A stretch of DNA of 64,000 nucleotides from Engraulis encrasicolus (lineage: Eukaryota > Chordata > Actinopteri > Clupeiformes > Engraulidae): assembly GCF_034702125.1 (NCBI RefSeq), contig NC_085857.1:57114426-57178425 (forward strand), given 5' to 3'. Below the pieces are notes generated by a model. The model was not told the origin of the DNA. It did no database searches and saw only the letters and a program-made list of their open reading frames with translations. Every line of letters begins with the position of its first letter. The stretch's first letter is position 1. Shown piece by piece: positions 1 through 33,470 of the stretch. Both the position numbers and the translations under genes were made by a program.

Positions 1-211
1 TCTCGCTACTAAGACGCTTTGAGTGGATTTTTGGGGCATTTCTTTCTCAATATCCTGACGTGAAAGAGACGTTTGGTTTTGGCTCACTGTTTTGTAAGAC
101 CGGAAAGGGCCGCATGGTTTGAGCAAGAGAGTAAGTCAGGGTTTTGACCTGTACATGTGACACCAGTGAGTGTTCAACGTGACACACGCTGCTGCTCCCC
201 CCCAAACTAAC

Positions 212-227
212 GTGTGTGTGTGTGTGT

Positions 228-321
<94 letters not shown>
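212..321. repeat. (TG)n microsatellite
   Basis: About 110 bp of nearly pure TG dinucleotide with one GA interruption near 232. Open frames across it translate to Cys-Val or His-Thr runs and are not genes. Confidence 0.97.
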
Positions 322-324
<3 letters not shown>

Positions 325-1040
325 GGGGGTATGTAATGCTGATTGCTGTACTCAAGCGTGGGCTATATGTTTCCTGCAATGTGCAATCATTTGCATTGGT
401 TCTTTGTGTATGTTTTGTATTTGCGCATTTAGGCTATGTAAGATGACAGACACATTAATAAACTCTAGTGGTTAAGACAAGTAGGCTAGTTGTGGTTTTA
501 GCCCCAGAGAAGGAGAACTGTCATGTCTGCTTGTCATTTTAGTCTGCTGTCCAGGAAGTGGGTTTTCAACAAGCAAAATGACGCATGTAGACCACATGCA
601 AAAATGAGTTGCACCCTTAGTGAAAAAAATAACATGCTCTTAAAGTTTGAACAAGTAGACCACATGTCTTCCTTTTTTCACACTAAAATATGAATGTAAC
701 TATGGATGGAATATGTTACACACTTACACTGTAGATGTGATTTGATGTGATTTGAGGGGGTTTTTTTAAATGAAAAAAGAATGTATATTAAATCTGAATG
801 TACACATTCTAATGCAAGATGAGGGTTTTAAATGCTGTCAGGGTACTTCAATGTGACTTCGATGACCAGCTCACGACTTGAACATTCCACAGTAGGCGGT
901 CAAAAACATCCTATCTCCCACTGCTGGGGAATGCATGGTGAGAAAGAGGAGGACAATCAGTTGTTGTTAGGGCAAAATGACTTAGGAGTGAGGTCGAAAG
1001 CCAGTTACTCAGTATATTCATAACAAGCAAAAAAACAAGG
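325..1040. other. intergenic, no gene seen
   Basis: AT-rich sequence without a convincing ORF, splice-linked exon or recognisable repeat. The short frames present have no domain-like composition. Confidence 0.6.
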
Positions 1041-1055
1041 TGTAAAGACATACAT

Positions 1056-1817
1056 ATGTCAGGTACGAGACGGAGGAACCAGGTGCGTTCGAACCCAGAA
1101 GGGTATTTATTGAATTAGGGAAAAGGGGAGTGGGAAAGGAGAAGGGTTCCGGCTTCTGGGCTTCTGGGGGTTACCAGTGTTGCAGGGGTCACCAGGATTT
1201 CGGGGTTTGCAGGGGTCACCAGGGGTCCGGGGTTCCAGGGGTCCCAAGGGCTGTGTGTGTGTGCCTCCCCAGGAAACTGAGCAGCGAACACGGGAGCTGG
1301 AGGGTCCGGGAGTCCTGGGGAAACCACACACACACAACAGCAGGTGAAAACCAGGCAGTGGCACAGTTCAGGGCAAATCCAAGGCGAAAGTGTTAAGCAG
1401 AAGGCAGGTCAAAATTACCGGGGCAGAGGAGAGATCAGAGTCGAAGTCAAAGGCGGGTCGGGTTTCCGGGGTTGGAGAACAGAGCAGAGATCCAGCAGGT
1501 CCAGGTACGGGAGTCAGAGAAAGCAGGAGCAGACTGGAAACACGAGTGAGCTTGCAGACGATCTGACAAGAAATGACTGAAAAACAGGGCTTTATATACT
1601 GAGCATGGTTACTGGCAAATGCAGTGCAGCTGGAGAGTAAACGAGGCTAAATGAGACAGAGCAGAGTGGAGACAGGTGAAGGTGATTAGGCAGAGTGGTG
1701 AGCAGAGTGGAGCAGAGTAGGGACAGGTGGAGCAATCAGAGAGAGTGGAGAGCAAGGTGACAGATGATTAGAACCAATTGAGTGTAGTTACCAAGCAGGC
1801 AGAGGGAATGCATGACA
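1056..1817. repeat. unclassified interspersed repeat (possible solo-LTR-like unit)
   Basis: A GA/GT-rich block begins TGTCAGG and ends ATGACA, so the ends are weakly inverted. Inside are imperfect iterations of a CAGGGGTCACCAGG-type unit (about 1180-1245) and of GAGCAGAGTGGA-type units (about 1655-1765). No flush target duplication was found. The class is uncertain; the call rests on composition and internal repetition. Confidence 0.35.
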
Positions 1818-2731
1818 TACAAATTGAAAGGCATTCAGAAAATAAATAGACACAATCTTATGCTATACGTATTATGACTGAGGATATTGCTGAAAAAGCC
1901 CAGGAGTTGCAGTGCTAGTAAATTATTTTGTGACTCAGGACTTTGTACTTTACAGGCTCTCTTGAGGAACCTGATGTTTAAGTTCATGTGCCGTCTGGAT
2001 AAGTCTAAAAACTGTATTATAATGATTCTCACAAGCTCCCGATGCAGCTCTATCCGCTATCAATCATATATGTGGAAGCATTGGAATGGCTACCTTTAAG
2101 ACAAATGATGATATGACAGATTATAAAACAGATGATGATGACAGATATATGTTTGTATATGCTTATTGCTTGTTTTTTTCTCTTCCTTTCCTTTTCCTGC
2201 CTATTTTATTGTTTGTATGTATACTATGTTGTGTGTCTGCCTATTGGGCCCAGAGCATGTAATAACGTTTATATATGACGTCATAATATGCTAATTAGGT
2301 ATGGATATATACTCATCCGTCCCCAATATTTGTCTAATTTGCAGTCAAGCTCTGTCTGTTACCACTGTCAAGCCACAGTCATTTCAATTTGTCATGCAAA
2401 AATACAGCATTTTTTTTTTTAAAATAAATGTTGTCGCCTTGAGGGTTAACTCGATAATAAATCAATATTTTTGACAGCACTGCATTAAACATTACTGTAC
2501 ATCATCAAGCACACTGAATATGCAAGTGGAAAATTAACGAGATACCATTTCAAAATAAAATACAATAACTTTTATTGAAATAAAGATAATAATTCTGGTT
2601 ATTCTTCACATTTTTGAAAAAGAAAAGTGTTGTGAAGGGGATAATCATCTCCCTCATGAAAGGACGTTAGCAGCATCTTCCCTTGTTCAGATCCACGAGC
2701 AGTGTCCAACAGCAGCAGAGCTGACGGAGCC

Positions 2732-12310
<9,579 letters not shown>

Positions 12311-12476
12311 CCTCACCCTAAAGGAACACAACACATGTGCATTCACACACACTCTCACACGCACGCACGCACACAGATTGCTTTCTTCCTTCTGGTAATT
12401 AACTTCCTTTTTCTTTCTATTGTTCAGTCTTACTTCCTCTTCATTCTTTCAATTTTCTTTCTTTCTTCTTTCTTTA

Positions 12477-12736
12477 GCCCTATTCCGATGGGACTAATTT
12501 TATGTTTGGACATGGGGAAATGTGATTTTTATCTCAGGACATCGGTAATAGAAATGGCCGATTCGGACTGAATTGAAATAAGTCTCAGTAAACGAACAGA
12601 AAGTAGGAGGAGTTACTCATCACGCACCCTGTGACTGCACTTGTCGTCACCCGCGTGCCAACTCCACAATATATTATTGATTTTTGAGCACATTATTGCG
12701 CATCCATGGAGGCATTTAGTCCCGTTGGAATAGGAC
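12477..12736. mobile_element. Harbinger-like MITE, short copy
   Basis: A 260-bp unit with about 20-bp inverted ends (CCTATTCCGATGGGACTAA). TTTA repeats on both sides. The longer relative is at 42741-44323 with the same inner sequence. Confidence 0.65.
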
Positions 12737-12751
12737 TTTAGTGAGTGTTTT

Positions 12752-12965
12752 AGTAGTGAAAGTGAAAGTGACAGCCCGATTTCAAAACTCCAACTCCCAT
12801 TGTCATTGTGACACAGCACTGGACACTGCACACTGCACACAACAAAATTGCATTTATGCCTCACCCGTGCAAGGGGGCAGCCCTCAATGGCGCCCCAAGG
12901 GAGAAGTGCAGCAGGACGGAACCATTCTCAATCATGGAGGAGGATGGGGGAGAGCACTGGTTGAT
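12752..12965 (-). mobile_element. tRNA-derived SINE, family S1
   Basis: Nearly full-length minus-strand copy, shared with 22958 and 40291 (ATCATGGAGGAGGATGG, GGGGGCAGCCCTCAATGG). Confidence 0.65.
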
Positions 12966-12981
12966 AAGTTACAGTATATAG

Positions 12982-13268
12982 CAGGGGTCCCCAACCTTTC
13001 TGGGTCTGAGGGCTACCAGAGGGCTACCGGGGGTTGCTTTTGTCCAAAATCCTCTGCTGATGTCTTGACATCATTCTCAAATCACACTATTATTGAATGA
13101 TTTGCTTATAGGTTATGAAGAATAAATAATCCCATAATTAAATCAAGAAAAGCATTAACTGTGACTAAAATCTGGTAGTCGTCATTGTTTATTAACATCC
13201 TTGGTGGGCACCTCAGAAGCTCTTGGAGGGCTACCTGGTGCCCGCGGGCACAACGTTGGTGACACCTG
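12982..13268. mobile_element. hAT-type MITE with CAGGGGTCCCCAACC end
   Basis: A 287-bp unit; termini CAGGGGTCCCCAACC and rc CAGGTGTCACCAACG; exact 8-bp target duplication GTATATAG (12974-12981 and 13269-13276). Classic hAT structure. Confidence 0.88.
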
Positions 13269-13649
13269 GTATATAGTTTCTTTACTAGTGTTCTCTTATT
13301 AGACTGGTGTTTGACTACAAGCGGTCTCATTAGATTGGTGTGACTGATTACAACATGGTACTGTAGAATGATCAACACAATGCAAACTCTTATTATTGCT
13401 TATTATTTAACCTCCAAGTAAGAAATATACCCTTTATTGTAATAACAAATGTATTGTTTTACACGTGTGATACACATGGAGGATATGAAACGGGATTGTA
13501 ATAATTATTATGAGTCGGCCTGCAGCTGTAAATTTAGTGTATTGTAAATGCATACTTAAATGTAAATTAAATGGATTTGTAATTATAAGTATGGATGTAA
13601 ATTAAGTGATTTGTAAATACCTATTTCAATGTAAATTAAACGGATAAAG

Positions 13650-14130
13650 TGTATTATCGCCTGGATTACTGTAATGGGGTACTGTATGGCCTACCCAACA
13701 AAGCCTTGGACTGAGGTATGTATGTATACAGTATGTTCAGAATTCAGCTGCCAGGATTATCTTGCACAAAGCCGTGGCAACACATCACTCCCACACTCAG
13801 ACAGCTCCACTAGCTATCCAGTGAAGTCCCGTATTGATTACAAAATTCTTCTCTTGACATGTAAATCACTTCACTCTCTTGCTCCCCAGTACCTGTCTCA
13901 ACTCCTCCAACCCCAATCCCAGTCCAAGTCTCTGTGGTGTTCTGGAAAGGACCATCTTACCATGCCCTGAGCCAGACTTCGCACTGTTGGTGACGGAGCT
14001 TTCAGTGTTGCTACCCCCACGCTCTGGAACGGTCTACCCCCACACTGGCTACGTTCAAGAAGTCATCTTAAGTCCCTTCACAGAGGCATATGGACTCAAC
14101 ACTGGACTTTCCCCATGCACTCTTTTTTAT
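13650..14130 (+). mobile_element. L2-like LINE fragment, end of reverse transcriptase ORF (degenerate)
   Basis: Broken plus-strand frames read LDYCNGVLYGLPNKAL, VQNSAARIIL, RIDYKILLLTCKSLHSLAPQYLS and GDGAFSVATPTLWNGLPPHW in order. This is the conserved C-terminal reverse-transcriptase tail of L2-type LINEs. Several frameshifts and stops make it a 5'-truncated dead copy. Confidence 0.75.
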
Positions 14131-14614
14131 TACTACTTTAAAAGCAAAACTTTTGATGCAAAACCTGATGTAGACCAGAAAAGAAAGGATTCAATAGAAG
14201 TGTTTAATAGATATATAGAAATAACATGTGTAAATATGTATACTTAATTTTATGCTTAAAGGTGCATTGTTTAATATTTTCACAGGTTTTTTCCTGAATT
14301 CATGCTGATCCAAACTGACTACACTTCGGAGTAGCCTAAAATGGTCCCAGTTTTTATTTATCATGATCACACAAACCTCTGCACCACCAACCAGGGGCGG
14401 AGTGGCCCACCTTTTCCCACCGGGAGAATTTTCCCCTTGGCGGCCCTTTTTAAAAAAAAAAACCCCCCAAAAAAACCAAAGCGAACAACATGGTTTCCTA
14501 ACCAAAAAGACAAAAGCAACAAAATCTGCAGTCGTACTACATGTGAACATTAGTGTTGTCAAAATATCAACCTGAATTGGAGAATTTAGCCTACACCTTG
14601 ATGAAATGCACAGC

Positions 14615-14793
14615 CAGTGGTGTAGTCTACGTAAAACGCAGGTATACGCACCCATTTCAAAATTTCAGGGATTACAGTATACCCACTTAAAATTGATTGA
14701 TCCATTATTTACAATAGCACAAATATATACAGTACACATCAAAAATGCTCAAATATACTGTATACCCACTTCAAAAAGTATACTACACCACTG
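14615..14793. mobile_element. small MITE with CAGTGGTGTAGT ends
   Basis: Inverted ends CAGTGGTGTAGT / ACTACACCACTG enclose 179 bp. No target duplication could be confirmed. Confidence 0.5.
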
Positions 14794-15129
14794 GAGCCAT
14801 CATCACAGTCCAAAGCATTCATAGGCCTACTAGGTTAGGCTACATCACGCTACTGTTCCATGCAAATGTGCACTCCACTGTCATTTTGACAGTTTGAAAT
14901 TGAAATATTGTTTAAGGAAGACAGGATGAGCATGGGCACAAAGTTTTGAGTGTGGGGATTTTTAGAAGAGTAGGCTTACAAAATATAGTATAGTAGCCTA
15001 TAGCTTACAAAAAGTCTGTCTACATTGTGCAATAAACCCACCATGCAGCAAATAAGCCAAACCTAGCTACTTCAAAGCACAACCATAAGTCAACAAAATG
15101 TATAACCAAACGGTGTGGGCCTACCTTAA

Positions 15130-15709
15130 CCCTATCCAGACCGGGGGGGGGGGCTAAAAGTGCCCGCACCAACTTTGATGTCGTATAACTCCTGAAAGAC
15201 TAAAGCTATGACTACGAAACTTTGTGACTTTTCCTAAAATGAAGTTGGCTACAGTGTGATACCAAAAGATTAGGTTTATCGTTTTTGTTGTTGCCATGGC
15301 AACGGTTTTCTGACAGGTACGCCTGACCAAAAATCACTGATCTAAGTCTCATCATCATCACTTTTCATATTTTTTTTCATTTTCATTAGCATCAGACACC
15401 CTTGTGAACATTTGAAGTGGTCTGAAGCACATAATAACCAAAATTGATGTGCATTACCCAAGTTAGATGGAAAATACATTAAGGTCACATTTTGGGCAAT
15501 AAAATCAGGAAATGACGTCATAATGATGTCATAATATCCAATAATGACACCAAACTGATGTCATTCATAGATCTTTGGCTGAAGATCATCCCCTCCAAGT
15601 TTGGTGGTCATACGCCATTCGGTTCCCAAGTTATGAGGGGGGGGTGGGGGGGTCAAATGAGCCCCCCCCAAGGTCCCAGGAATGCCAAAAAAGCCCGGTC
15701 TGGTTAGGG
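15130..15709. mobile_element. piggyBac-like non-autonomous element
   Basis: A 580-bp unit flanked by TTAA on both sides (15126-15129 and 15710-15713), with inverted ends CCCTATCCAGACCGGG / CCCGGTCTGGTTAGGG. TTAA targets and CCCT-starting ends are the piggyBac hallmark. No ORF; contains G-runs and C-runs just inside the ends. Confidence 0.75.
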
Positions 15710-15713
15710 TTAA

Positions 15714-16990
15714 AACGCTGTCTTCATCGCAGCAAATGTCTTTGTTTCTTGCAATCACTCTACTTTAATCCACAGTTTAGCCTACACACCCAGCACTGGT
15801 CACATCAGAATCTTGTCTGGTAATTATTTTGTTCAATTTCTTCAGACATAGGCTACATCCTAAATGTACCACATATAAGTATATGTATGATAATAATAGG
15901 CCTATTATTTCGACTATAAGGAGATATACTGGCAGTTCTAACAAATCAAAACAAAACCCATTGCTTCTGTTAGGTGCAGTTCTCTTCCTTACCACTTGGT
16001 GGAGTCTGTCCGTAACCCAATTCAATAACCACAGAGCAAGTGAATCAGGACTGGAAAGACTGTAAACTGTAACAGTCGTGTGGAAATCGGAAAATAAATC
16101 ATAATTTATTAATATTTCCATCCTTTGGTAACCAATCTACATATCACAGGTTATTTAAATACTGAAAACGAAACTGTGTTACTAAGATCTTGTAAACTTC
16201 CGCGATCTACGGTGTATGAAACTTATCAGTAGAAAAGGGGTGTGGCCAATTTACTGTTTGACACCGTCAGTGAGGTATTGCCGTCTGGTATACTGTATGA
16301 ATACTGGCTAGTCAGCCATTATGATTTAAATGGAAACGGAAATTGAGAAGTTAGTGTATAGAAAGTGCAGCATCAAAACTTTGTGGCCGTATTAGAATGC
16401 AGGACGGCCGCATTATTACATTTCGCGGCCGCGGCCCACCGGGACAAGTCCCCGATCTACCGACGGCCACTCCGCGCCTGCCACCAACAACTTCAGAATT
16501 ATGTTAGGGCTAATTTATTGGTAACATCTAGTGCCCATTTCATTTCAGGGTAGCCTAATTTCTCACTCTCATGTCAAAGTATGCCTAGGACACATAGCCT
16601 AGGACAATGCTGATAGCGTTTTAGGAAGCATGATGCACTTCCAACCACAACTTTGTTTGGATAACCTATACCTTGTCACATACAGTCTATAAGTAAGTCA
16701 GTAAACATGATGAATATCCTGTTAAACCGTTGTATGTTCAATTTCAAAGTCCCTGAATTTGTTTTTTAACGAAATAAGTAACTATGTATCTAGTTACTTT
16801 TCTAGTGGAGTAACTCAGTTACTAACTCAGCAGCACAGGTGTTGAAGATGGCAGCACAGGTGTTTTCACGTTTGTCTGTGTTATCAAACTGTGTTTCGAT
16901 ACGGTTTAAATGAGCCACAAGATCAGAAAAAGTATTTATAATGTGGGACTTTCGGAGCTTAACGCAACAGCGGTCGCAAATGGCAGCATT
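15714..16990. other. intergenic, no gene or classifiable repeat
   Basis: No exon or recognisable element was found in this stretch. Confidence 0.5.
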
Positions 16991-17000
16991 AGACTAAGTG

Positions 17001-17130
17001 CTTTTTTGTGTTAATGTGCGTAGCCTGGTGAAGAAAGTCAATGAAATTCGCCTCTGGGCGAAATCGACAGAGTGTGACATAATTGTTCTGTCTGAAACAA
17101 ACATGGCTCAAACCTTCAACTACCCAGATA
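17001..17130 (+). mobile_element. LINE endonuclease fragment
   Basis: A short frame reads NVRSLVKKVNEIRLWAK, then CDIIVLSETN, the N-terminal apurinic-endonuclease motif of non-LTR retrotransposons. It is cut off where the foldback element at 17131 begins. Confidence 0.6.
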
Positions 17131-17311
17131 GCAGCCAATTTCAATGTGCTGTTGTATTGCTCACGCTACCCTTGACTTGTCAGTAGCCGGTGACGCCGTA
17201 GTTTTTGGCTCAGCCCTTTCCGAGATATGAGCAATCACCGGCTACTGCCAAGTCAAGGGTAGCGTGAGCAATACAACAGCACATTGAAATTGACAGGAGT
17301 GCTCCTTTAAC
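17131..17311. mobile_element. foldback element, shortened copy
   Basis: Arms containing TTGCTCACGCTACCCTTGAC and its reverse complement face each other across a short centre. The full-length relative is at 38200-38608; this copy has lost the middle and the 5' end. Confidence 0.75.
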
Positions 17312-17660
17312 GCCATAGAAGGTCGAATAAACACTGTTTAATCACCGTGGGTTAAGGTTGATCTGTCGACCGTTAGAGACATACTTTCAACATGATTACC
17401 ATGAGACTTGCAATCTTGTTTTTTTAAGTTTATGGCTTGTCCTCGCGTCTATAAGATGTTCGTACTTTTATTTTTTGGAGGACACATAGGAAAGACAGTT
17501 CTGCGAAAAACAGATCTTCTCAACCTTAATCCACAGTGATTATGACCAATATTCAGCGCCTTTTCAACGCCCCTCTGCTATCTGGGATCCCTAAACCTAA
17601 CCTGTCACAGGGCGCTTGTGGAGCACGCCTTAACTTGCAAAGGCGTATTGGACACATGCG

Positions 17661-17992
17661 ATACTCATGAACGGCCATCCGGGTACTTTGCTCTTAAATC
17701 TGCGTTACGCCCCTTTATGGGTGAAAACAAACCGAATGTCTCATTGACTTACATGCTACATCGGCTAACCTAAATTAACAGATTCCATGCTTCAGCCACG
17801 GCTATTTGGCTATATTATTTGAACAGCCGGCAACACAACACGTTTTCGGCATGTTGCGCGTGAACAACGCTTGTCTACAGGTCCGTATCTTTCGTTTATT
17901 GAACCCCAACATTACCAATTGACTTGTATGGGTTGTTTTCCCCCATAAATGGGCGTAACGCACATGGAAAACGTCACGCCGTTCATGAGTAT
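17661..17992. mobile_element. MITE with ATACTCATGAACGGC ends
   Basis: Ends ATACTCATGAACGGC / GCCGTTCATGAGTAT plus an inner inverted pair (GCGTTACGCCC / GGGCGTAACGC). 332 bp, no ORF. Confidence 0.7.
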
Positions 17993-19629
17993 AGTCGGTT
18001 CAAATCAATAACAACGTTCACGTAGTTCTACTGACTTGATCAATATGGCCGACTCGGACCAACAAACAGGGACGTCCAACTGACTACAGCCCGCAGCCAA
18101 AGGTAGGCCTACTTGGATTTATGCGATGCACATCACCTAACACAGTTGGTGCAGTCAGCAACATAATGCTGATGGCTAAGCCTAAGCACATACCTGAACT
18201 CAATTCGTGCCTTGCATTGAGAAATCCAGCGCTAATTAGTGAATGACAGTCATAGGAAGGGCTGAAAGTGGCTCTGCCGGATCCAGCATGTGTGTCTCTG
18301 GCTGTAAGAGAATCATCACTTGTTGTATATCTGCCATTGGCCACCAGGTGGCAGAATAGAGTAAGCTGTTGAGAGCAGTGAGGTGCACAGCCAGCCCTAC
18401 CACTGCACCGCAGCTGAAGAGGCTAAACGGCAGATATAATATGATGCGACTGCCGTCTAAATAAGTAAAGTAAGTACATTTTATTTATAGAGCAGACATT
18501 ACAGTCCAAATCTGACCAAAGTGCTGTACAGTGGCTGACTAAAGGAAAAATCAAATCAGATAAATGAGGCATGGCCGGCACAATTCCAGGACCTTAATAC
18601 CATTAAAATGATCTGGGCTGTCAAAAATTGCTGAGCATGAGGCCAAACCAAGAAGTGCAGAGGAATCGCGGAATGTGATACAATTAAACTGGGCTACAAT
18701 TCTGTTGGCTGTTGCCCGACATTGGTCGACTGCATGGACCACAGATGTTATACTGTTACAATCCATGGCTATGCCACAAAATATTAGTTCAGGATGCTCA
18801 GCAAAGTTGAATTTTCATGAATTTGTTTGTTTGTGCAGAACATTTTGGAGTTTCCAAAGACATTTGTTACATTTCTTCACTTTCTGTGAAATATCATAAC
18901 ATCGAATTACTTTCCCAAATGTTCTGGCTTTGGAATAGAATATGCAGTGTTCCAAAAGCATTTTTGCTCATTAAAGTACAATTTACTTGAAGAATATGGA
19001 AATGTACTCACCTTTGTAAAGGCACTGTTGTTATTATGAGCACAACTGTATGTGTGACCTGGGGGGAATGCGAGGTGGATCAGAAAATAGGTTTGATCAG
19101 TGACTGTGATCGGAGACTTAGGTATCCCATCGTTGGATGGGACGTCAGGCGCCAGCCACCAGCAGATGATGTCACCAGCAGCGGCATTCACCAGACTTGC
19201 AAAAATTGGTAACAGCACTCCACAGTGTGTATTGCACACAACAAAATTGCATGTATGCCTCGTGCATACAAGGGGGCAGCCCCAAAACAGCGCCCCAACT
19301 GGTTCCCCAAGACATTACAAGTTCACCTCGGTAACAACAAAAAAGACACATTAGGCAACAGCAATAATAAAGAAAACATATTTATAAACAGACACCTGAG
19401 AGGTTGTAATGCAGTATTTTATACAAAAGCTGGAGAGCCAGTTCAAAAACAGGAACAGACAAAAGGGGGGTGTACTCAGTTACCATGATCTAATCTTATG
19501 TTCCAGAACATTTGACTGAACCCTCCGGCACCTTCAAGATTTTTCATATCGGTTTCAGTTCAAGAACAAGTTGGTGAGTAATCGCTAGTGTGTCCTCTCA
19601 TGGCTCTTCAGCAAAGTCTACTCCGATGT

Positions 19630-30237
<10,608 letters not shown>

Positions 30238-31029
30238 TTCTTCACAGATTGTTGAAGACTAAAAGGGCTTTGATTCTTTAGTTCTAAACTCCACTGGGAA
30301 CTGTCTACTCGAATCTCGAAAAAGCTTAACTCTGAAGTCAGTCAGCTGCAGAAACCCTTCTCTCCACTTTGCAAGATTCACCTGAGCTTATCAGTTGTTG
30401 TGGAGCAGTAGCAATTCGGCTTGTAGAACTATTTCTAATTCAGCAATGGCTCACGTCAGCAAGAAAATAGTCCTCCCTTCTCCATGTGCGAAGGCGGCAA
30501 TTCAGTGACCTTATTTTTATATGTTGCTGTGTACAAACAAGCGTGTGTAGTAGTTCTAAAGGAGTAAAATGTTTCTCAAATCATGTGTAGAACCCTAGGC
30601 CTAGTTCCAGGGGTGGTGCGACATGGGTAGATTGACACCCGCTACACTGCCTCCCAGGGGCGGTCTAAGAAGAGACAGCACCTACAATGAAAAACAAGAC
30701 CATTTACCTCCTTAACAAACCCAGTGTGCAGTCATTTTACCAGTATTTAGCCCCAAATTATTGGAGTAGGCCTACCCACTAAATAACACTAACTCAAATG
30801 CATCACTGCCATTGGCCGACATTGAAATACAACTCCACATGAATCCTTTCCTTTGAAGACATGAAACTACGTTCACCCCCTGATTACTATACTTCAAAAC
30901 ACACATCCAAAGCAACGCTGCTTTTCGGGACTGCGTTCTTCTTCAGACGGCTTCTTTGAGGTGCTGCATCTCCATGTAAAGTAGGCCTATCGTCTGCATA
31001 ATCAAAATGCTGGCTGCACACGCGATAGT

Positions 31030-31215
31030 CACGCTCCCTCAGTGTCTGCGTTGGAAATGGATGTAAACACCTGCATCCAGTCAGCCATTGTTGTCAAATG
31101 TGCGGTTTAGATAACGGCAGACGGTGAAAACGTGCGTTGAACCATTTCATTTTTCGTTCACAGCCCGGATAAGCACACGCGAACCATTGTTTTTCCTGCA
31201 GCTGTCGGTCACTCA
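31030..31215 (-). pseudogene. THAP-domain relic with two frameshifts
   Basis: The minus strand shows ACAYPGCERKMKWFNARFHRLPL (first zinc ligands and the FHR-P box), close to the 34281-34631 exon. The nearby ATG is out of frame by one base, and a second shift follows KPHI, after which an MADWMQ segment continues in another frame. The conserved RVC-EHF part is not found. Confidence 0.6.
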
Positions 31216-31399
31216 GCAAGCAACACGTTGGAGTGCAGGAGGGTATTTCCGTTACAGACCCGGGAAAACTCCTGATAAAAGTTTCAACACGACTCGCGCA
31301 CAAATATGTATATAGACCTAAAAACGTGTCTGTCCCTCGTTTTGATTGGGGTTAGATCTATCCCAAGGAGGTCTACATTACCAGAAATGTTCTAAGCTA

Positions 31400-31945
31400 T
31401 GAGATAGCCGTCTCTCATTGGCTCCCATTATAGCCCCGTTGGCGCACGCAGCCAAGTAAAAGATGAATGGGAGCCTATTGGGCTAAATGGCTCAGCAGGG
31501 ATTTGTGACGATTCTGTTCTCTGGTTTGTAAAGATGTGTGCACATTCTGTACCTTATCATGGAAGTTGTATTAGAAGTGAAGTTAAAGGTTCCTGACATG
31601 GCTTTGTTCTCCCAAAGACGTGTTAGTTTTGTCCTGCAACACGCTAGCATTCGGCTAATACCTGCTGGCTGAGGAATCTCTGCGACTATTCACGACCAGA
31701 GCTGACGAGAGACGTACTCTGACTGATCCTCCTAGCAGAGACATCTACGGTCACACACCTCAACCCCCACCACCGTCCAACATGTTAATTGAAGGTGCCC
31801 AAATTCTTAAGGATGAGCGCAGTCATTTCCTTTACCCCATGTACACATGCCGCTTTTCCACCACCTTAAATGCAATAAATAACAGGTGTCCGCAACAATC
31901 CTAACATAACTTTAAACACATCGACATCTGAAGTCAGACTTAAAA
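31400..31945. repeat. inverted relative of 39405-40262 (unclassified element)
   Basis: Reads as the reverse complement of the 39405-40262 region with scattered differences (e.g. CACGCTAGCATTCGGCTAAT against its counterpart). This copy lacks the hAT inserted at 39488-39840 in the other. Confidence 0.8.
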
Positions 31946-32690
31946 CTACAAAACAAATGGCGTATGCCGTAAAGTCGATTGTCACGTGTTATGTCATTGC
32001 TATAGTTGAAATAAGGGTCATTTTCACGAATCTAACACTTGACAAGATGCAAACGTGTCGGCAAATGCTTTCACTTACTCATATCTATCGAACGCGACTT
32101 CATTGTTTCCAGGGAAAAAATCACACGGGCAGATAGTTCTAAGAGAAGCGTACAGCCCCATTGGCACCCATTCATTATTTACTTGGCTGCGATAACATAG
32201 CTGCAGTGCCACTCCTGGCCACACCAGCTAGTTGTCGTTCTTGTACAAGATTCCATTTTCTTTGACATTACTTACTGTATCATTGATCTATCCTCTCTCT
32301 CTGGCTAAGCAAAACGCACTGCTGCTTGCTCGCGGCTCTGGCAATCAGCAATCGCAGTGCAACGCCGACCCCTACTGGAGAGGGGTCTGGCTGCAGGCTT
32401 GCAGCCGGGTCAGTGGTGACGTCACCACTGACCTGCTCCGGGACAGAGTCGACGTCACACGTGAGTCTGTGGGCCTACAAGACCGCGACATCAAGCTAAA
32501 ATGTGAACAATCCGATCCTCGGTCTCGTCTTTTGAAATTCAGACTTTAAATTGAGAAGACATATTTTCAACACGTAGGCCTATAATGTTGCCTAATGTCG
32601 AATGTTATGTTTTGTGGTATGTGTCCCCGCTCTGCGCATGTGCAACACGATTCGTGGAGTAGTCGCCCTTCAGTTTGCTAAAGGCAATAG

Positions 32691-32889
32691 TGGGTCTTTC
32701 TCAAAACCTAGGCCAGTGTCCTTCCAAGTGTATCAGCCTAATTAGTCAGGCCCAGTGATTGGATACTTTTGGGGGAACTCTACAGAATATCCAATCACTG
32801 GGTGTGACTAATAAAGAGTATCCAATCACTGGGCTTAATTAGGCTGATACACTTGGAAGGACACTGGCCTAGGTTTTGAGAAAGACCCA
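32691..32889. mobile_element. foldback MITE with 54-bp perfect arms
   Basis: 32691-32744 and 32836-32889 are exact reverse complements starting TGGGTCTTTCTCAAAACCTA. The centre contains a further inverted pair around GATTGGATA. No ORF. Confidence 0.85.
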
Positions 32890-32890
32890 T

Positions 32891-33111
32891 GCTGTGTTCC
32901 ATTACCCGTACTTAACGCCCTTTCCGCACTGTGTTTGGGTACGCAGGGCGTTCCATTTCTAATCGCGAGGGTAAAGTGTCATTTCCGTTAAGTGTATCAG
33001 ACAGAACGGGAATCGGAATGTACTCGCCTTGTGAATTGCGGAGGGTGGAAAGGGTACTTCACTGCACTCAAACAAGGTACACAGTACAGAGGGTGAATAA
33101 TGGAACACAGC
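32891..33111. mobile_element. MITE with GCTGTGTTCCATTA ends, abutting the previous one
   Basis: 14-bp perfect inverted ends (GCTGTGTTCCATTA / TAATGGAACACAGC), 221 bp. Its first base lies one nucleotide after the preceding MITE. Confidence 0.75.
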
Positions 33112-33470
33112 ACCAGTGTTAGATAGGCTGTAGAACTAAGTCCAAGTGATCACACCACACTCCAGTAGATGGCGGCAATGCATTGCGTTTGTCAGCCGCC
33201 ATAAAACCTGACTGAAGATGAAGAAGTTTGCTAAAGGCTTGTTTCGCTGAAAGGCTGTCTGTACTCTATAACATTTGTTTTGTTCGAGTAGCCGAGGTTA
33301 TGGCATTTTTCGTGGTTTATTGATACACCACGTAATGTTATAACTGTAGTGTGTGCCGGGAAAGAAACAAAAGGCCAACTAACAGAGTATCACGTGGAAC
33401 ATTAAAACAGGCCAACATCTCTTTGCTGGTGGTTGAAATTTGGAAGGCAACTCAAGTGGAGTAAGTGGTG

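Noticed and set aside
47..475. Frames giving His-Thr or Cys-Val runs
   Set aside because: Translation of a dinucleotide repeat. The same applies to similar frames at all CA/GT tracts (e.g. 10519-10734, 37647-38206, 51674-52119).
1107..1580. Overlapping 70-88 aa frames on both strands
   Set aside because: They arise from a GC-rich repetitive block; no domain, no splice support, composition driven by GGGGTC repeats.
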